DNA of 18,013 nucleotides from CAYJAB01 sp964368305 (GCA_964368305.1 CAYJAB010000022.1:1-18013), one strand, 5' to 3'; counted from the first letter of the stretch, positions 1 through 6,970 are shown. Notes: generated by a model from the letters alone, not told the origin. Numbers and translations are program-made.

Positions 1-350
1 ATGGCGACGGTGCATTTAAAGATCCAGTTGGAAAAATTTGGGAACTTGCAGATCCTATTGTATCACCAGGTTACACAAAAGGTCTTGAAGGTCAACCAAA
101 TGAAATTAAATTGAAGTACTTAGCAGATAACGACTTCGCTCATTTAAAGGGAGAAGAACTTAAAAAAGCAATTGAAGAGTATATCAAAAGTAAACCAACT
201 GATTTAGTTGGGAATATGGTTTCTCAAGGGACTACACCTAGAAGACTTACTGATTTAATTGGATCACTTTGTGATTTAACTTCAGGAAGTGGAGACAAAG
301 GTACACCTGTAATTTATATTCAAAATTATTTTGACAATTATGCTAAATAA
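1..350 (+). CDS. Coenzyme F420:L-glutamate ligase-like protein, C-terminal part
   Basis: An open frame enters from the left edge (first whole codon at base 3) and stops with TAA at 348-350, giving about 115 C-terminal residues. It contains GDGAFKDPVGKIWELADP near the edge and TTPRRLTDLIGSLCDLTSGS near the end. I recognise these as the C-terminal region of the roughly 390-residue Firmicutes proteins annotated as coenzyme F420-0:L-glutamate ligase (CofE-like, PF01996). True CofE adds glutamate to F420-0, but many Firmicutes carrying this paralogue are not known to make F420, so its substrate here is uncertain. A strong hairpin terminator follows at once, so this is the last gene of its unit. 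Assignment is by remembered family similarity; the catalytic N-terminal part lies outside the window. Confidence 0.72.
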   Translation, partial: GDGAFKDPVGKIWELADPIVSPGYTKGLEGQPNEIKLKYLADNDFAHLKGEELKKAIEEYIKSKPTDLVGNMVSQGTTPRRLTDLIGSLCDLTSGSGDKGTPVIYIQNYFDNYAK

Positions 351-354
351 GTAG

Positions 355-382
355 AAAAGCTATCATATGATAGCTTTTTTTA
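355..382 (+). terminator. Intrinsic terminator after the F420-ligase-like gene
   Basis: A perfect palindrome (355-378, arms AAAAGCTATCA and TGATAGCTTTT) runs into a T tract just after the TAA. On the minus strand it has only a four-T tail, so it is a weaker stop for the convergent padR transcript. Confidence 0.85.
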
Positions 383-400
383 TCGTTAATACAATTTGAA

Positions 401-703
401 TCAAAGTTCACCTACAAGTTCTTTTGCCTTAGCGCGTGCTTCAATTAATACTTCTTTTCCTTTTGGTGTAATTGTATAGTACTTTCTTACTTTACCTTCT
501 ACAATTTTATTTTCTAAATCCAAAAGCTCTGCTTTGTGAAGTTGGTGTAAAATAGGGTAGAGTGTTCCTGGACTTATCGTGTATCCATGGTGTTTTAATT
601 CTTCTATCATAAATGTTCCAAAGATAGGTTCTTTGTTGGCGTGATGTAAAATATGCACTTGTATAAATCCGTTAAATAATTTTTTTGTTGTTTTATCTTG
701 CAT
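401..703 (-). CDS. PadR-family transcriptional regulator
   Basis: A 100-residue protein with the PadR winged-helix signature: an N-terminal helical segment, then EELKHHGYTISPGTLYPIL (recognition helix region), then the wing with RKYYTITPKGKEVL, and a short C-terminal helix for dimerisation. Members are usually repressors released by a small ligand, often next to the transporter they control. The start at 703 has an AAGGAG site seven bases upstream (complement of 711-716). It is divergent from the FetAB-like operon, with 102 bases between start codons; that gap holds two inverted repeats and overlapping promoters, so it probably represses itself and the transporter. The ligand cannot be read from sequence. 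PadR with a FetAB-type transporter is, as far as I know, not a textbook pairing. Confidence 0.92.
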   Translation of the reverse strand: MQDKTTKKLFNGFIQVHILHHANKEPIFGTFMIEELKHHGYTISPGTLYPILHQLHKAELLDLENKIVEGKVRKYYTITPKGKEVLIEARAKAKELVGEL

Positions 704-728
704 AATATTTCTCCTTGTGGTATTCTAA

Positions 729-754
729 TATCGAAAATCGATAACGATAATCGT
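729..754. promoter_or_regulatory. Candidate PadR operator: two adjacent inverted repeats
   Basis: Two dyads lie side by side: TATCG-N5-CGATA at 729-743 and the perfect 11-base ACGATAATCGT at 744-754. They cover the expected -35 zone of the fetA promoter and the first transcribed bases of padR. This fits one dimeric repressor or a pair of dimers blocking both directions. Binding by this PadR is inferred from position and symmetry. Confidence 0.6.
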
Positions 755-775
755 AATTGATGTAAATAGTATAAT
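747..775 (+). promoter_or_regulatory. fetA operon promoter (consensus -10, weak -35)
   Basis: A perfect TATAAT -10 lies at 770-775. The -35 position 17 bases upstream (747-752, ATAATC) is poor and falls inside the second inverted repeat. The start would be near 782, about 24 bases before the fetA start codon. A weak -35 under an operator fits a regulated promoter. Confidence 0.55.
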
Positions 776-796
776 ATATTTTCAATATATATACAA
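768..796 (-). promoter_or_regulatory. padR promoter
   Basis: Read on the minus strand, a TTGTAT -35 (complement of 791-796) and a TATACT -10 (complement of 768-773) are separated by 17 bases. Its -35 overlaps the fetA ribosome binding site and its -10 shares bases with the plus-strand TATAAT at 770-775. Transcription would start near 761, at the edge of the inverted repeats. Confidence 0.6.
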
Positions 797-805
797 GGAG
801 GAAGT

Positions 806-1426
806 ATGTTAAAAACTAAAAATCTCATATTTAAAGATATTATTTGTTATGAAGATATTGAAATTAAAGAGTGTAAAATGAATTTTATTAGTGGTCCTAG
901 CGGATGTGGGAAAAGTACATTATTAAAATTGTTTAATAAGACATTACAAAGAAGTGCAGGTAATATTTTATATAAAGATAAACCAATTGATTTATATGAA
1001 AGTATCGCTTTAAGAAAAGAAGTTAAATTAATTTCTCAAGCATCTTACTTATTTGCAATGACTGTTAGAGAAAATTTTGAAATGTATCATCAATATTGTG
1101 ATAGTTCATTAAAGTTAAATGATGATATTATGATTCGATACTTATCATTGGTTAAAATTAACGTTGATTTAAATCAAGATTGTTCAATTTTATCAGGAGG
1201 TCAAAAGCAACGTGTGTATCTTGCGATATGTTTATCTTTAGATTCTAGTGTTATTATGCTGGATGAACCTACATCTGCATTAAATCATGAATTAGCACAT
1301 GATTTATTTGATAGTTTAAAAGATTACATGTACAAACATAAAAAAACAATGATTGTTGTAAGTCATGATTTAGAGTTGGTAAAAAAGTATTCTGATCATA
1401 CGATTCATTTAAAAGGGGGAAATTAA
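806..1426 (+). CDS. fetA: ABC transporter ATP-binding protein, FetA-like (YbbL)
   Basis: A 206-residue ABC ATPase. It shows the Walker A motif GPSGCGKST (residues 30-38), the Q-loop glutamine (Q78 in LISQAS), the signature LSGGQ (129-133), Walker B VIMLDE (149-154) and the H-loop histidine in SHD (H187), so it should be catalytically competent. It is slightly shorter than E. coli FetA. It powers the membrane protein encoded one base downstream, whose UPF0014/FetB family identifies the pair. In E. coli FetAB exports iron and protects against oxidative stress; the substrate here is inferred from that homology only. The start has AAGGAGG at 795-801, four bases before ATG. Confidence 0.85.
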   Translation: MLKTKNLIFKDIICYEDIEIKECKMNFISGPSGCGKSTLLKLFNKTLQRSAGNILYKDKPIDLYESIALRKEVKLISQASYLFAMTVRENFEMYHQYCDSSLKLNDDIMIRYLSLVKINVDLNQDCSILSGGQKQRVYLAICLSLDSSVIMLDEPTSALNHELAHDLFDSLKDYMYKHKKTMIVVSHDLELVKKYSDHTIHLKGGN

Positions 1427-1427
1427 A

Positions 1428-2216
1428 ATGAGTAATGCAGTTTCTATTAGTCTTTTTAATTTTTGTTTGATTTATTTATTATTAATAATTGTAGCGATTT
1501 TAATGAAAGTAAGTAAAATAGATAAGACAAAATTATTGTTAATCGCAAGTGTTAGGATGACGGTTCAACTTGTGATTGCAGGATATATATTAATGTATTT
1601 ATTAGAGAATCCTTCTCCGATTTTAATCATAAGTTATGTTTTAATCATGTGTGGGTTTGCGATCCATAGAGTTCTTTCTGTAAACCGTGGTTTAAATAAG
1701 AAGTTTCAAACGATAATTGGGATTTCAATCTCATTTTCTGCACTTATGGTAATCTTATTTTTTATTATTGTAATTACTGAACAAAGCTTCTTTAATCCTC
1801 AATATACAATTCCAATTAGTGGAATGATATTAGGAAACGCAATGACAGGTGTATCCTTAGGTGTTAAGACATTTATTTCAAAGTATAAAGATGCATCTTT
1901 ACAAATGGAAGTTTTATTAAATCAAGGTGCAACCCCTAAAAGAATTCTATTACCTCTTGTAAATGATGCGTTTGCGACTGCACTTCTTCCAACAATAAAC
2001 TCAATGTTGGGGATGGGGATTGTTTCTTTGCCTGGTATGATGACAGGTCAGATTTTATCGGGAGAATCTCCATTAACCGCAATTTTATATCAAATCGCAA
2101 TTATGATTAGTATTTCTACAGTAGTTTGTTTATCCGTTTACCTATCTCTTCAACTTGGATATAAAACATTGTATAATAAAGATAGCCAATTTCTATTGGA
2201 AGGAGATAATCAATGA
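1428..2216 (+). CDS. fetB: FetB-like ABC transporter permease (UPF0014 family)
   Basis: A 262-residue polytopic membrane protein typical in length for the UPF0014/FetB family (about 260). Characteristic stretches are the early KLLLIASVRMTVQLVIAGY, the central ISGMILGNAMTGVSLG and the late LPGMMTGQILSGESPLTA; five to seven hydrophobic helices are visible. It forms the membrane channel for the ATPase just upstream (one base between them), and its own site AAGGGGG lies at 1413-1419. Family members export iron in E. coli; in Firmicutes the substrate is less certain. The C-terminus overlaps the next start codon in an ATGA junction, so all three genes are probably translated together. Confidence 0.88.
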   Translation: MSNAVSISLFNFCLIYLLLIIVAILMKVSKIDKTKLLLIASVRMTVQLVIAGYILMYLLENPSPILIISYVLIMCGFAIHRVLSVNRGLNKKFQTIIGISISFSALMVILFFIIVITEQSFFNPQYTIPISGMILGNAMTGVSLGVKTFISKYKDASLQMEVLLNQGATPKRILLPLVNDAFATALLPTINSMLGMGIVSLPGMMTGQILSGESPLTAILYQIAIMISISTVVCLSVYLSLQLGYKTLYNKDSQFLLEGDNQ

Positions 2217-2404
2217 AATGTATAAATATGGATAACTGTCCATGCCCAAAAGTTAACTGTGTGAATCATGGAAGATGTTGTAGTTGTGTGAATAAACACA
2301 AAGCTACAGATAGTTTACCGCATTGCCTCTTTATGGATAATGAAGGAGATAAAAGTATTGAGAATTATTATCGTACATTAAAGGAAAGATTTGAATCAAA
2401 ATAA
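2213..2404 (+). CDS. Small cysteine-rich protein, likely metal-binding (DUF6485-like)
   Basis: A 63-residue protein with eight cysteines, C3, C9, C11, C16, C22, C23, C25 and C38, plus H19, H29 and H37, concentrated in the first 40 residues (CPCPKVNCVNHGRCCSC). The C-terminal 25 residues are charged and helix-like. The pattern resembles the small DUF6485-type family found in anaerobes, which has no established function that I know of. No signal peptide or membrane segment is seen, so it should be cytoplasmic. Its ATG overlaps the fetB stop (ATGA) and GGAGAT lies just upstream, making it the third gene of the transporter operon. Metal binding is inferred from the clustered cysteines; a role alongside an iron-type exporter is a reasonable guess, not shown. 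Confidence 0.82.
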   Translation: MKCINMDNCPCPKVNCVNHGRCCSCVNKHKATDSLPHCLFMDNEGDKSIENYYRTLKERFESK

Positions 2405-2410
2405 GAGAGT

Positions 2411-2440
2411 AAAAAGCAATACATATGTGTATTGTTTTTT
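2411..2440 (+). terminator. Terminator of the fetAB operon
   Basis: The stem CAATACA (2417-2423) pairs with TGTATTG (2428-2434) around a four-base loop and is followed by six T residues; flanking A/T bases extend it. It closes the three-gene operon. Confidence 0.8.
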
Positions 2441-2441
2441 A

Positions 2442-2459
2442 TATGTGAATTTATGTGAA
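2442..2459 (+). repeat. Direct repeat TATGTGAA x2 upstream of the GH9 promoter
   Basis: TATGTGAA occurs at 2442-2449 and 2452-2459, a period of ten bases (one helical turn), just before the weak -35 zone of the GH9 gene. It could be an activator site, but AT-rich chance repetition is possible. Confidence 0.4.
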
Positions 2460-2482
2460 ATTAAGCATTATAAATATGTATA

Positions 2483-2491
2483 TGGTATACT
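2483..2491 (+). promoter_or_regulatory. Extended -10 promoter of the GH9 gene
   Basis: TGGTATACT is an extended -10 element (TATACT at 2486-2491) 19 bases before the start codon. No good -35 is present at the right spacing, which is common with TGn elements and compatible with activation. Confidence 0.55.
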
Positions 2492-2510
2492 TTTAAACAT
2501 GAGGTAATTT

Positions 2511-4652
2511 ATGAAGAAAATATTAAAGTGTGTCATACTGGCTCTATTAATTAGTGGATGCTCAGTTGAAAATAAAAAAGAAGATGAAAATAAAATAGAA
2601 CAAGATAAGTCAGAATTTTTAATTTATGATAATACCGTACAGTCTTATACTGTGAATCAATATGAAGGATTTGCGCCAAATGACAGTATTATTTTAAATG
2701 GAGCGAGTGCAGATGTTGAAAGTACATTTGATGTTTTTAGTGTGCAGGTTCATAATAGTATGGATAATATGGATAGCATTTCGTTTGTGAAAAATGGTTT
2801 AATGTTAATTGAAAATCATAACTACACGATTTCTTTTAATATCGCATCAACGATAGATAAAGATATTAGGATACGGGTTGTGAATCAGGAAACAGCAGTG
2901 AATTTGTATGATGGGTATAAAACAGTAAATAATTCAAATGTTTCTTTTACTTTTAAGTCGAATGTTACAAGCTACGCAAGTGCACTTGTTGTTGATTTTG
3001 GTGGAGAGTCTTTAAAGAACTTTACAATTGAATTATCGGATGTTCAAGTACGTTCTAGTGCAAATCATGCAAATGTAAAAGTTAATCAACTGGGATATGA
3101 AGTAAATAAAGAAAAAGAAGCAATGTTCACATACTATGATGGAGATTATTTTGGTATTTATAATGAAGACGATAAACTTGTATATCGAGGAACAATAAAG
3201 AATAAGAAAGAAGACTATTTTTCGCAAGAGTATGTTGGTGTAGGAGATTTTAGTGATTTTGATGAAGTAGGAACTTATTATATTGTTGCGCAAAATGGAA
3301 ATTATTCATACGAATTTGAAATAGGTGAGAATATGTATGATCAATTATTGGATGATACATTAAGAATGATTTCCACGCAAAGATGCGGACATGATTTGTC
3401 AGAAGAATTATATAAAGATATGGCACATGCAGCATGTCACAATCGTGAATCAATGGTTTATTGGACATACGATACAATTTTAGCAGATGGTGGTTGGCAT
3501 GATGCTGGCGACTATGGGCGTTTTACAAACACCGCATTAAAAACAATGATGGATTTAATGTTGAGTTATATGATAAATGAAGAAGAGTTTAATGATGAAT
3601 TACGTATAGTGGAAAGTGGCAATGGCGTGAATGATTTGTTAGATGAAATTAAAGTTGGTACAGATTATTTACTTAGTATACAAAGAGCAGATGGTGGGAT
3701 TTATTCTAAAGTTGTAACTGAGCAATTTGCTGATTTTGTATCTCCTGAAGATGATCTTGAGCAATTATATGCTTTACAAGTGGACACACCATCGATGGCT
3801 TTTGCAAGTGCAGTTTTTGCGATTGGGTCTGTTATATTTGAAGAAAGTGATCCAACATATAGTCAAAGACTTGAGGATGCTGCCTATTTATCATATAAAC
3901 TTACTGGTGAGCAGGGGTTTATTGGACAGCCAGATATTGAAGAAATTGATAGTGGACATTATGTCGATCATGAAGATGTGACAGAGCGATACTTAATGGA
4001 AATTGCAATGTGGTATATGACTCAAGATGATATATATTTAGATAATGCGTTTGTTCATAAAGATTTAATTAATGAATATAATGTAAACTATTCCAATCCT
4101 GCATTTTATGGAAGTTTTATTTATGCATATTATGGGGATGAAAACGATGGAAGAAGAATAGATGTTGCAAATGAAATCGTAAAAATCGCAAATGATTATT
4201 ATTTTGTTGCAGAAAATGCAGGGTATTTAACTTCTTTATCTTCTTATCATTGGGGGAGCAATGGTGTTGCTGCAAATCAAGCGTCTATGATGCTGATGGC
4301 ATATCTTTTAAATGGTGATTATAAATATGTGGAAGCCGCATATGATCAAGTTCATTACTTTTTGGGTCGAAATTCGATAAATCATTCGTATATTACTGGA
4401 TATGGTGAAAATCATCCAGATGATATTCACCATCGATTTACAGAAGCAAATAATGCTGATTTAATTGGAGCGTTGGTTGGAGGAGCGAATGAAAATCTTG
4501 AAGAGGGAATTATATCTAATAATGTAAACTATGATACTCCGCCTTCAAAAAGTTATATTGATGATTCAAGAAGTTACTCAACAAATGAAGTAGCGATTTA
4601 TTATAATTCTCCGTTGATATTTGTGTTGTCTACTTTAAATCAAATTGATTAA
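2511..4652 (+). CDS. Cell-surface lipoprotein, glycoside hydrolase family 9
   Basis: A 713-residue predicted lipoprotein. The N-terminal signal has lipobox LISGC with lipidated C17, followed by a charged linker. Residues about 36-185 look like a carbohydrate-binding module of the CBM4/9 beta-sandwich type, and 188-273 (starting VKVNQLGY) match the Ig-like CelD_N domain. The rest is the GH9 (alpha/alpha)6 catalytic domain: GGWHDAGDYGRF with acidic residues D331 and D334, LGRNSINHSYITGYGE (618-633), HHR (640-642), and STNEVAIYYNSP with the acid E693. The expected catalytic residues are thus present. GH9 enzymes mostly cleave beta-1,4-glucans; some are exo-glucosaminidases, so the substrate is open. 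The start has GAGGT at 2501-2505. It has its own promoter and terminator and no sugar transporter beside it. Confidence 0.9.
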   Translation: MKKILKCVILALLISGCSVENKKEDENKIEQDKSEFLIYDNTVQSYTVNQYEGFAPNDSIILNGASADVESTFDVFSVQVHNSMDNMDSISFVKNGLMLIENHNYTISFNIASTIDKDIRIRVVNQETAVNLYDGYKTVNNSNVSFTFKSNVTSYASALVVDFGGESLKNFTIELSDVQVRSSANHANVKVNQLGYEVNKEKEAMFTYYDGDYFGIYNEDDKLVYRGTIKNKKEDYFSQEYVGVGDFSDFDEVGTYYIVAQNGNYSYEFEIGENMYDQLLDDTLRMISTQRCGHDLSEELYKDMAHAACHNRESMVYWTYDTILADGGWHDAGDYGRFTNTALKTMMDLMLSYMINEEEFNDELRIVESGNGVNDLLDEIKVGTDYLLSIQRADGGIYSKVVTEQFADFVSPEDDLEQLYALQVDTPSMAFASAVFAIGSVIFEESDPTYSQRLEDAAYLSYKLTGEQGFIGQPDIEEIDSGHYVDHEDVTERYLMEIAMWYMTQDDIYLDNAFVHKDLINEYNVNYSNPAFYGSFIYAYYGDENDGRRIDVANEIVKIANDYYFVAENAGYLTSLSSYHWGSNGVAANQASMMLMAYLLNGDYKYVEAAYDQVHYFLGRNSINHSYITGYGENHPDDIHHRFTEANNADLIGALVGGANENLEEGIISNNVNYDTPPSKSYIDDSRSYSTNEVAIYYNSPLIFVLSTLNQID

Positions 4653-4679
4653 AAAAAGCTTCATTGAAGCTTTTTTTTA
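4651..4679. terminator. Bidirectional terminator between the GH9 gene and the SIS gene
   Basis: AGCTTC (4657-4662) and GAAGCT (4666-4671) form a hairpin flanked by an A tract on one side and a T tract on the other, so it can end both convergent transcripts. The stop codons of both genes touch it. Confidence 0.85.
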
Positions 4680-5381
4680 TATACGATATAGACGATCGTG
4701 ATATTGTTTTTCTAATTGTTCATTGTATTCACGTCCACCATCGATATTTTGTGATTTATAAATAGGAGGAGTAATTCCATTATCTAAGATGATTTTCGCA
4801 GCTTCGTATGTTACTGCTTGAAGAAGCAATGAAGTAGTTATTGTAGACATTCCACATACTTTAGTGTCAAGTCCTTCAAGATTAATCATACTATCTCCAT
4901 CGCCGATTCTATTGTCTAATACAATATCCGCAATTTCATATAAGTTTTTATTGCAACTGTGCTTAGATTTAAGTTTTTTAGAAGCTTCGAGTGCAGTTAC
5001 TGCAACTACTGTTGCACCTTTTTCTTTTGCACCAAGTGCGATTTCAATTGGTAAAGGATTTCTACCAGAATTTGAAATGATAAATACAACATCATTTTTT
5101 CTAATATCAACTTTTTTCATAAATGCTGTTCCAACACCTTCAATGCTTTCATAAGCACCACCTGCAGGTTCTTTAATGTTTTTCGTTGGAATGAATCCAC
5201 CAGCACGATGAGTAAGCTCAAGTGCACCTGCATTAGAGTGTCCGGCTCCAAAAGCTTGAACGATTCCACCTGATCCTAAAGCGTCCGCAATTGATTGAGC
5301 AGCTTTTTTTATGTTTTCTTGCTGTGTTTGCTTACATTCTTCTACTAATTCTTGTACGACATCAAAAACAATTGTATCCAT
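4677..5381 (-). CDS. SIS-domain phosphosugar-binding protein (UPF0309 type)
   Basis: A 234-residue soluble protein with one sugar-isomerase (SIS) fold. QAFGAGHSNAGALELTHRAGG starts near residue 42, and IISNSGRNPLPIEIA (101-115) is the phosphosugar-binding loop. The arrangement matches UPF0309-type proteins, relatives of the MurNAc-6-phosphate etherase and phosphosugar isomerase families, with no settled reaction. The frame stays open to an upstream ATG at 5423, but the start at 5381 is preferred: AAAGGAGA lies eight to nine bases upstream, and the upstream ATG overlaps the -10 box of the promoter. It is convergent with the GH9 lipoprotein; a shared role in amino-sugar use would be speculation. 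Confidence 0.85.
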   Translation of the reverse strand: MDTIVFDVVQELVEECKQTQQENIKKAAQSIADALGSGGIVQAFGAGHSNAGALELTHRAGGFIPTKNIKEPAGGAYESIEGVGTAFMKKVDIRKNDVVFIISNSGRNPLPIEIALGAKEKGATVVAVTALEASKKLKSKHSCNKNLYEIADIVLDNRIGDGDSMINLEGLDTKVCGMSTITTSLLLQAVTYEAAKIILDNGITPPIYKSQNIDGGREYNEQLEKQYHDRLYRI

Positions 5382-5413
5382 AGTTTTTTCTCTCCTTTTA
5401 ACTATATAATCTA

Positions 5414-5441
5414 ATTCTATCACTTGGATACTTTAAGTCAA
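5414..5441 (-). promoter_or_regulatory. Promoter of the SIS-domain gene
   Basis: On the minus strand TTGACT (complement of 5436-5441) and TAGAAT (complement of 5414-5419) are 16 bases apart, with a TGA extension before the -10. Start near 5407, which sets the coding start at 5381. Confidence 0.7.
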
Positions 5442-5448
5442 TATTGTT

Positions 5449-5478
5449 TTGAGTTGCCTAATAAAATTATGATATAAT
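5449..5478 (+). promoter_or_regulatory. fmt promoter
   Basis: TTGAGT (5449-5454) and a perfect TATAAT (5473-5478) lie 18 bases apart, with a TGA extended -10. It is back to back with, but does not overlap, the SIS gene promoter. Confidence 0.65.
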
Positions 5479-5501
5479 ACCAAATGAAGTGAGGGATGAG
5501 T

Positions 5502-6443
5502 ATGAATGAAAAAATAATATTTATGGGAACACCAATATTCGCAACGCATATTTTAAAGCGATTAATAAAAGAAGGATATGATGTGATTGCGGTTGTTACC
5601 CAGCCTGATAAACCGGTTGGGAGAAAAAGAGAGTTATTGCCAACCCCTGTAAAACAGGTGGCACTTGAGCATAATATTCAAGTTTTGCAACCAAATAAAA
5701 TTAGAGAAGAGTATCAAGAGATTCTTGATTTAAATGCGGATTTAATTATTACATGTGCATATGGACAAATTGTTCCTAAAGTATTGTTAGATGGACCAAG
5801 ACTAGGATGTATAAATATTCATGCATCGTTACTCCCTAAAAATCGTGGGGGTGCACCTATTCATAAAGCAATTATGTATGGTGAAAAAGAGTCAGGTATT
5901 TCTATAATGCGAATGGCTGTAAAGATGGATGCAGGGGATGTATGTTCTGTTTCAAAAGTCATAATTGAAGATACAGATACAATGGGAGATTTACATGATA
6001 AACTTGCACAAAGTGGAAGTGATTTAATTATTGATACATTACCTAGTATTTTAAATGAAACGGCTGTATTTGAAAAACAAGATGAATCTTTAGTGACGTA
6101 TTCTTATAATGTTTCTAAGGAGGAAGAGTTTGTATGTTTTAATAAGTCATATCAAGAGATTTACGATCATATAAGAGCTTTGATTCCGTATCCTGTTGCA
6201 TATGGATTAGTTGAAGATAGAAAAATAAAATTTCATAAAATCAGAAAGTCAAATGAAACATCAAACAAGGAAAATGGAACAATTCTTGGATTAGTTGACA
6301 ATGCGATGGCAATTGCAGTTGATCAAAAAGTATTATTGATTGATCAGCTTCAAGTAGAAGGGAAATCTAAAATGAGCGCTGTTGATTTTTTTAATGGACA
6401 GGGGAAAGCTTATATTCAAAAGGTGTTTAAAAATGAATGTTAA
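5502..6443 (+). CDS. fmt: Methionyl-tRNA formyltransferase
   Basis: This enzyme formylates initiator Met-tRNA with 10-formyl-tetrahydrofolate. The protein of 313 residues matches the family length. The N-terminal Rossmann part begins IIFMGTPIFATHIL; the catalytic triad is present as N105 and H107 (in NIHASLLPKNRGGAPIH) and D143 (in KMDAGD), close to N106/H108/D144 of E. coli. The C-terminal OB-like tRNA-binding domain follows from about residue 205. An in-frame ATG at 5496 directly abuts the GTGAGGG site, so the ATG at 5502, six bases away, is the better start. The partner deformylase def is in the window but about 6.4 kb away in another operon. The 3' end overlaps the next gene by 11 bases. 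Confidence 0.96.
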   Translation: MNEKIIFMGTPIFATHILKRLIKEGYDVIAVVTQPDKPVGRKRELLPTPVKQVALEHNIQVLQPNKIREEYQEILDLNADLIITCAYGQIVPKVLLDGPRLGCINIHASLLPKNRGGAPIHKAIMYGEKESGISIMRMAVKMDAGDVCSVSKVIIEDTDTMGDLHDKLAQSGSDLIIDTLPSILNETAVFEKQDESLVTYSYNVSKEEEFVCFNKSYQEIYDHIRALIPYPVAYGLVEDRKIKFHKIRKSNETSNKENGTILGLVDNAMAIAVDQKVLLIDQLQVEGKSKMSAVDFFNGQGKAYIQKVFKNEC

Positions 6444-6909
6444 AAAAATGTGTATTATGGGATTGATGATATCATTAATTACAGTATGTACAATGTATAT
6501 TAAAGTTCCGATTACGGTTGGGTATTTAAATTTGGGAGATGCATTGATTATGATGTTTTCAGCATGTGTCAGTACTTCTTCCATGCTTGTTTTAATTGGA
6601 GGGGTATCAAGTGCGCTTGCGGATGTTTTTTTAGGATATTCACAATATGCAATTTTTACACTAATTATTAAATCGATTGAGGCATACGTTGTCTATTTTG
6701 GATTAAAACATATAAAAAGTCCTGCAGTTGTCTTTTTAATTGCTGGACTAGTAATGGCATTTGGATATGGTGTTGTAGATGCAATATTGGCTTCAAACAT
6801 CAATTTGTTTGTTCCTCAATTCTTGGTTAACAGTATTCAAGGGATTGCCTCTGCAATTGTGGCGATGCTATGTTATCCTTATGTTAAAAAAATAATTAAA
6901 GGAATTTAA
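6433..6909 (+). CDS. ECF transporter S component (PF07155-like)
   Basis: A 158-residue hydrophobic protein with five or six membrane segments. GYLNLGDALIMM (30-41) after the first helix and the ALADVFLGYSQYAIFT region are typical of S components of energy-coupling-factor vitamin transporters, closest in style to PF07155. S components bind one vitamin or precursor and dock on a shared EcfAA'T module, which is not in this window. The substrate cannot be assigned, and no riboswitch is seen upstream. The frame extends to 6382 inside fmt, but the ATG at 6433 with AAGGTG eight bases upstream is the likely start. It overlaps the end of fmt by 11 bases, so the two are cotranscribed; no functional link is obvious. 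Confidence 0.8.
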   Translation: MNVKKMCIMGLMISLITVCTMYIKVPITVGYLNLGDALIMMFSACVSTSSMLVLIGGVSSALADVFLGYSQYAIFTLIIKSIEAYVVYFGLKHIKSPAVVFLIAGLVMAFGYGVVDAILASNINLFVPQFLVNSIQGIASAIVAMLCYPYVKKIIKGI

Positions 6910-6934
6910 TTTTTCTTTTTTGAATTTATAAGTG

Positions 6935-6957
6935 AAAAGGCAAGTTTGCCTTTTTTT
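6935..6957 (+). terminator. Terminator after the ECF S component
   Basis: AAAAGGCA pairs with TGCCTTTT around a short loop at 6943-6946 and runs into a T tract. The T tract also occupies the -35 zone of the lepA promoter. Confidence 0.85.
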
Positions 6958-6970
6958 ATATCGTTGTTTT

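Noticed and set aside
607..828. Open frame on the minus strand across the padR-fetA gap
   Set aside because: It overlaps padR, both promoters and the fetA start, and its composition is that of AT-rich intergenic DNA; no ribosome binding site.
3033..3981. Open frames of 75-86 residues inside the GH9 gene on both strands
   Set aside because: They lie wholly within a clearly coding gene, lack family features and show shadow-type composition rich in Ile, Tyr, Leu and His.
5382..5423. Longer start of the SIS protein at 5423
   Set aside because: That ATG overlaps the promoter -10 region and lacks a binding site, while 5381 has AAAGGAGA.
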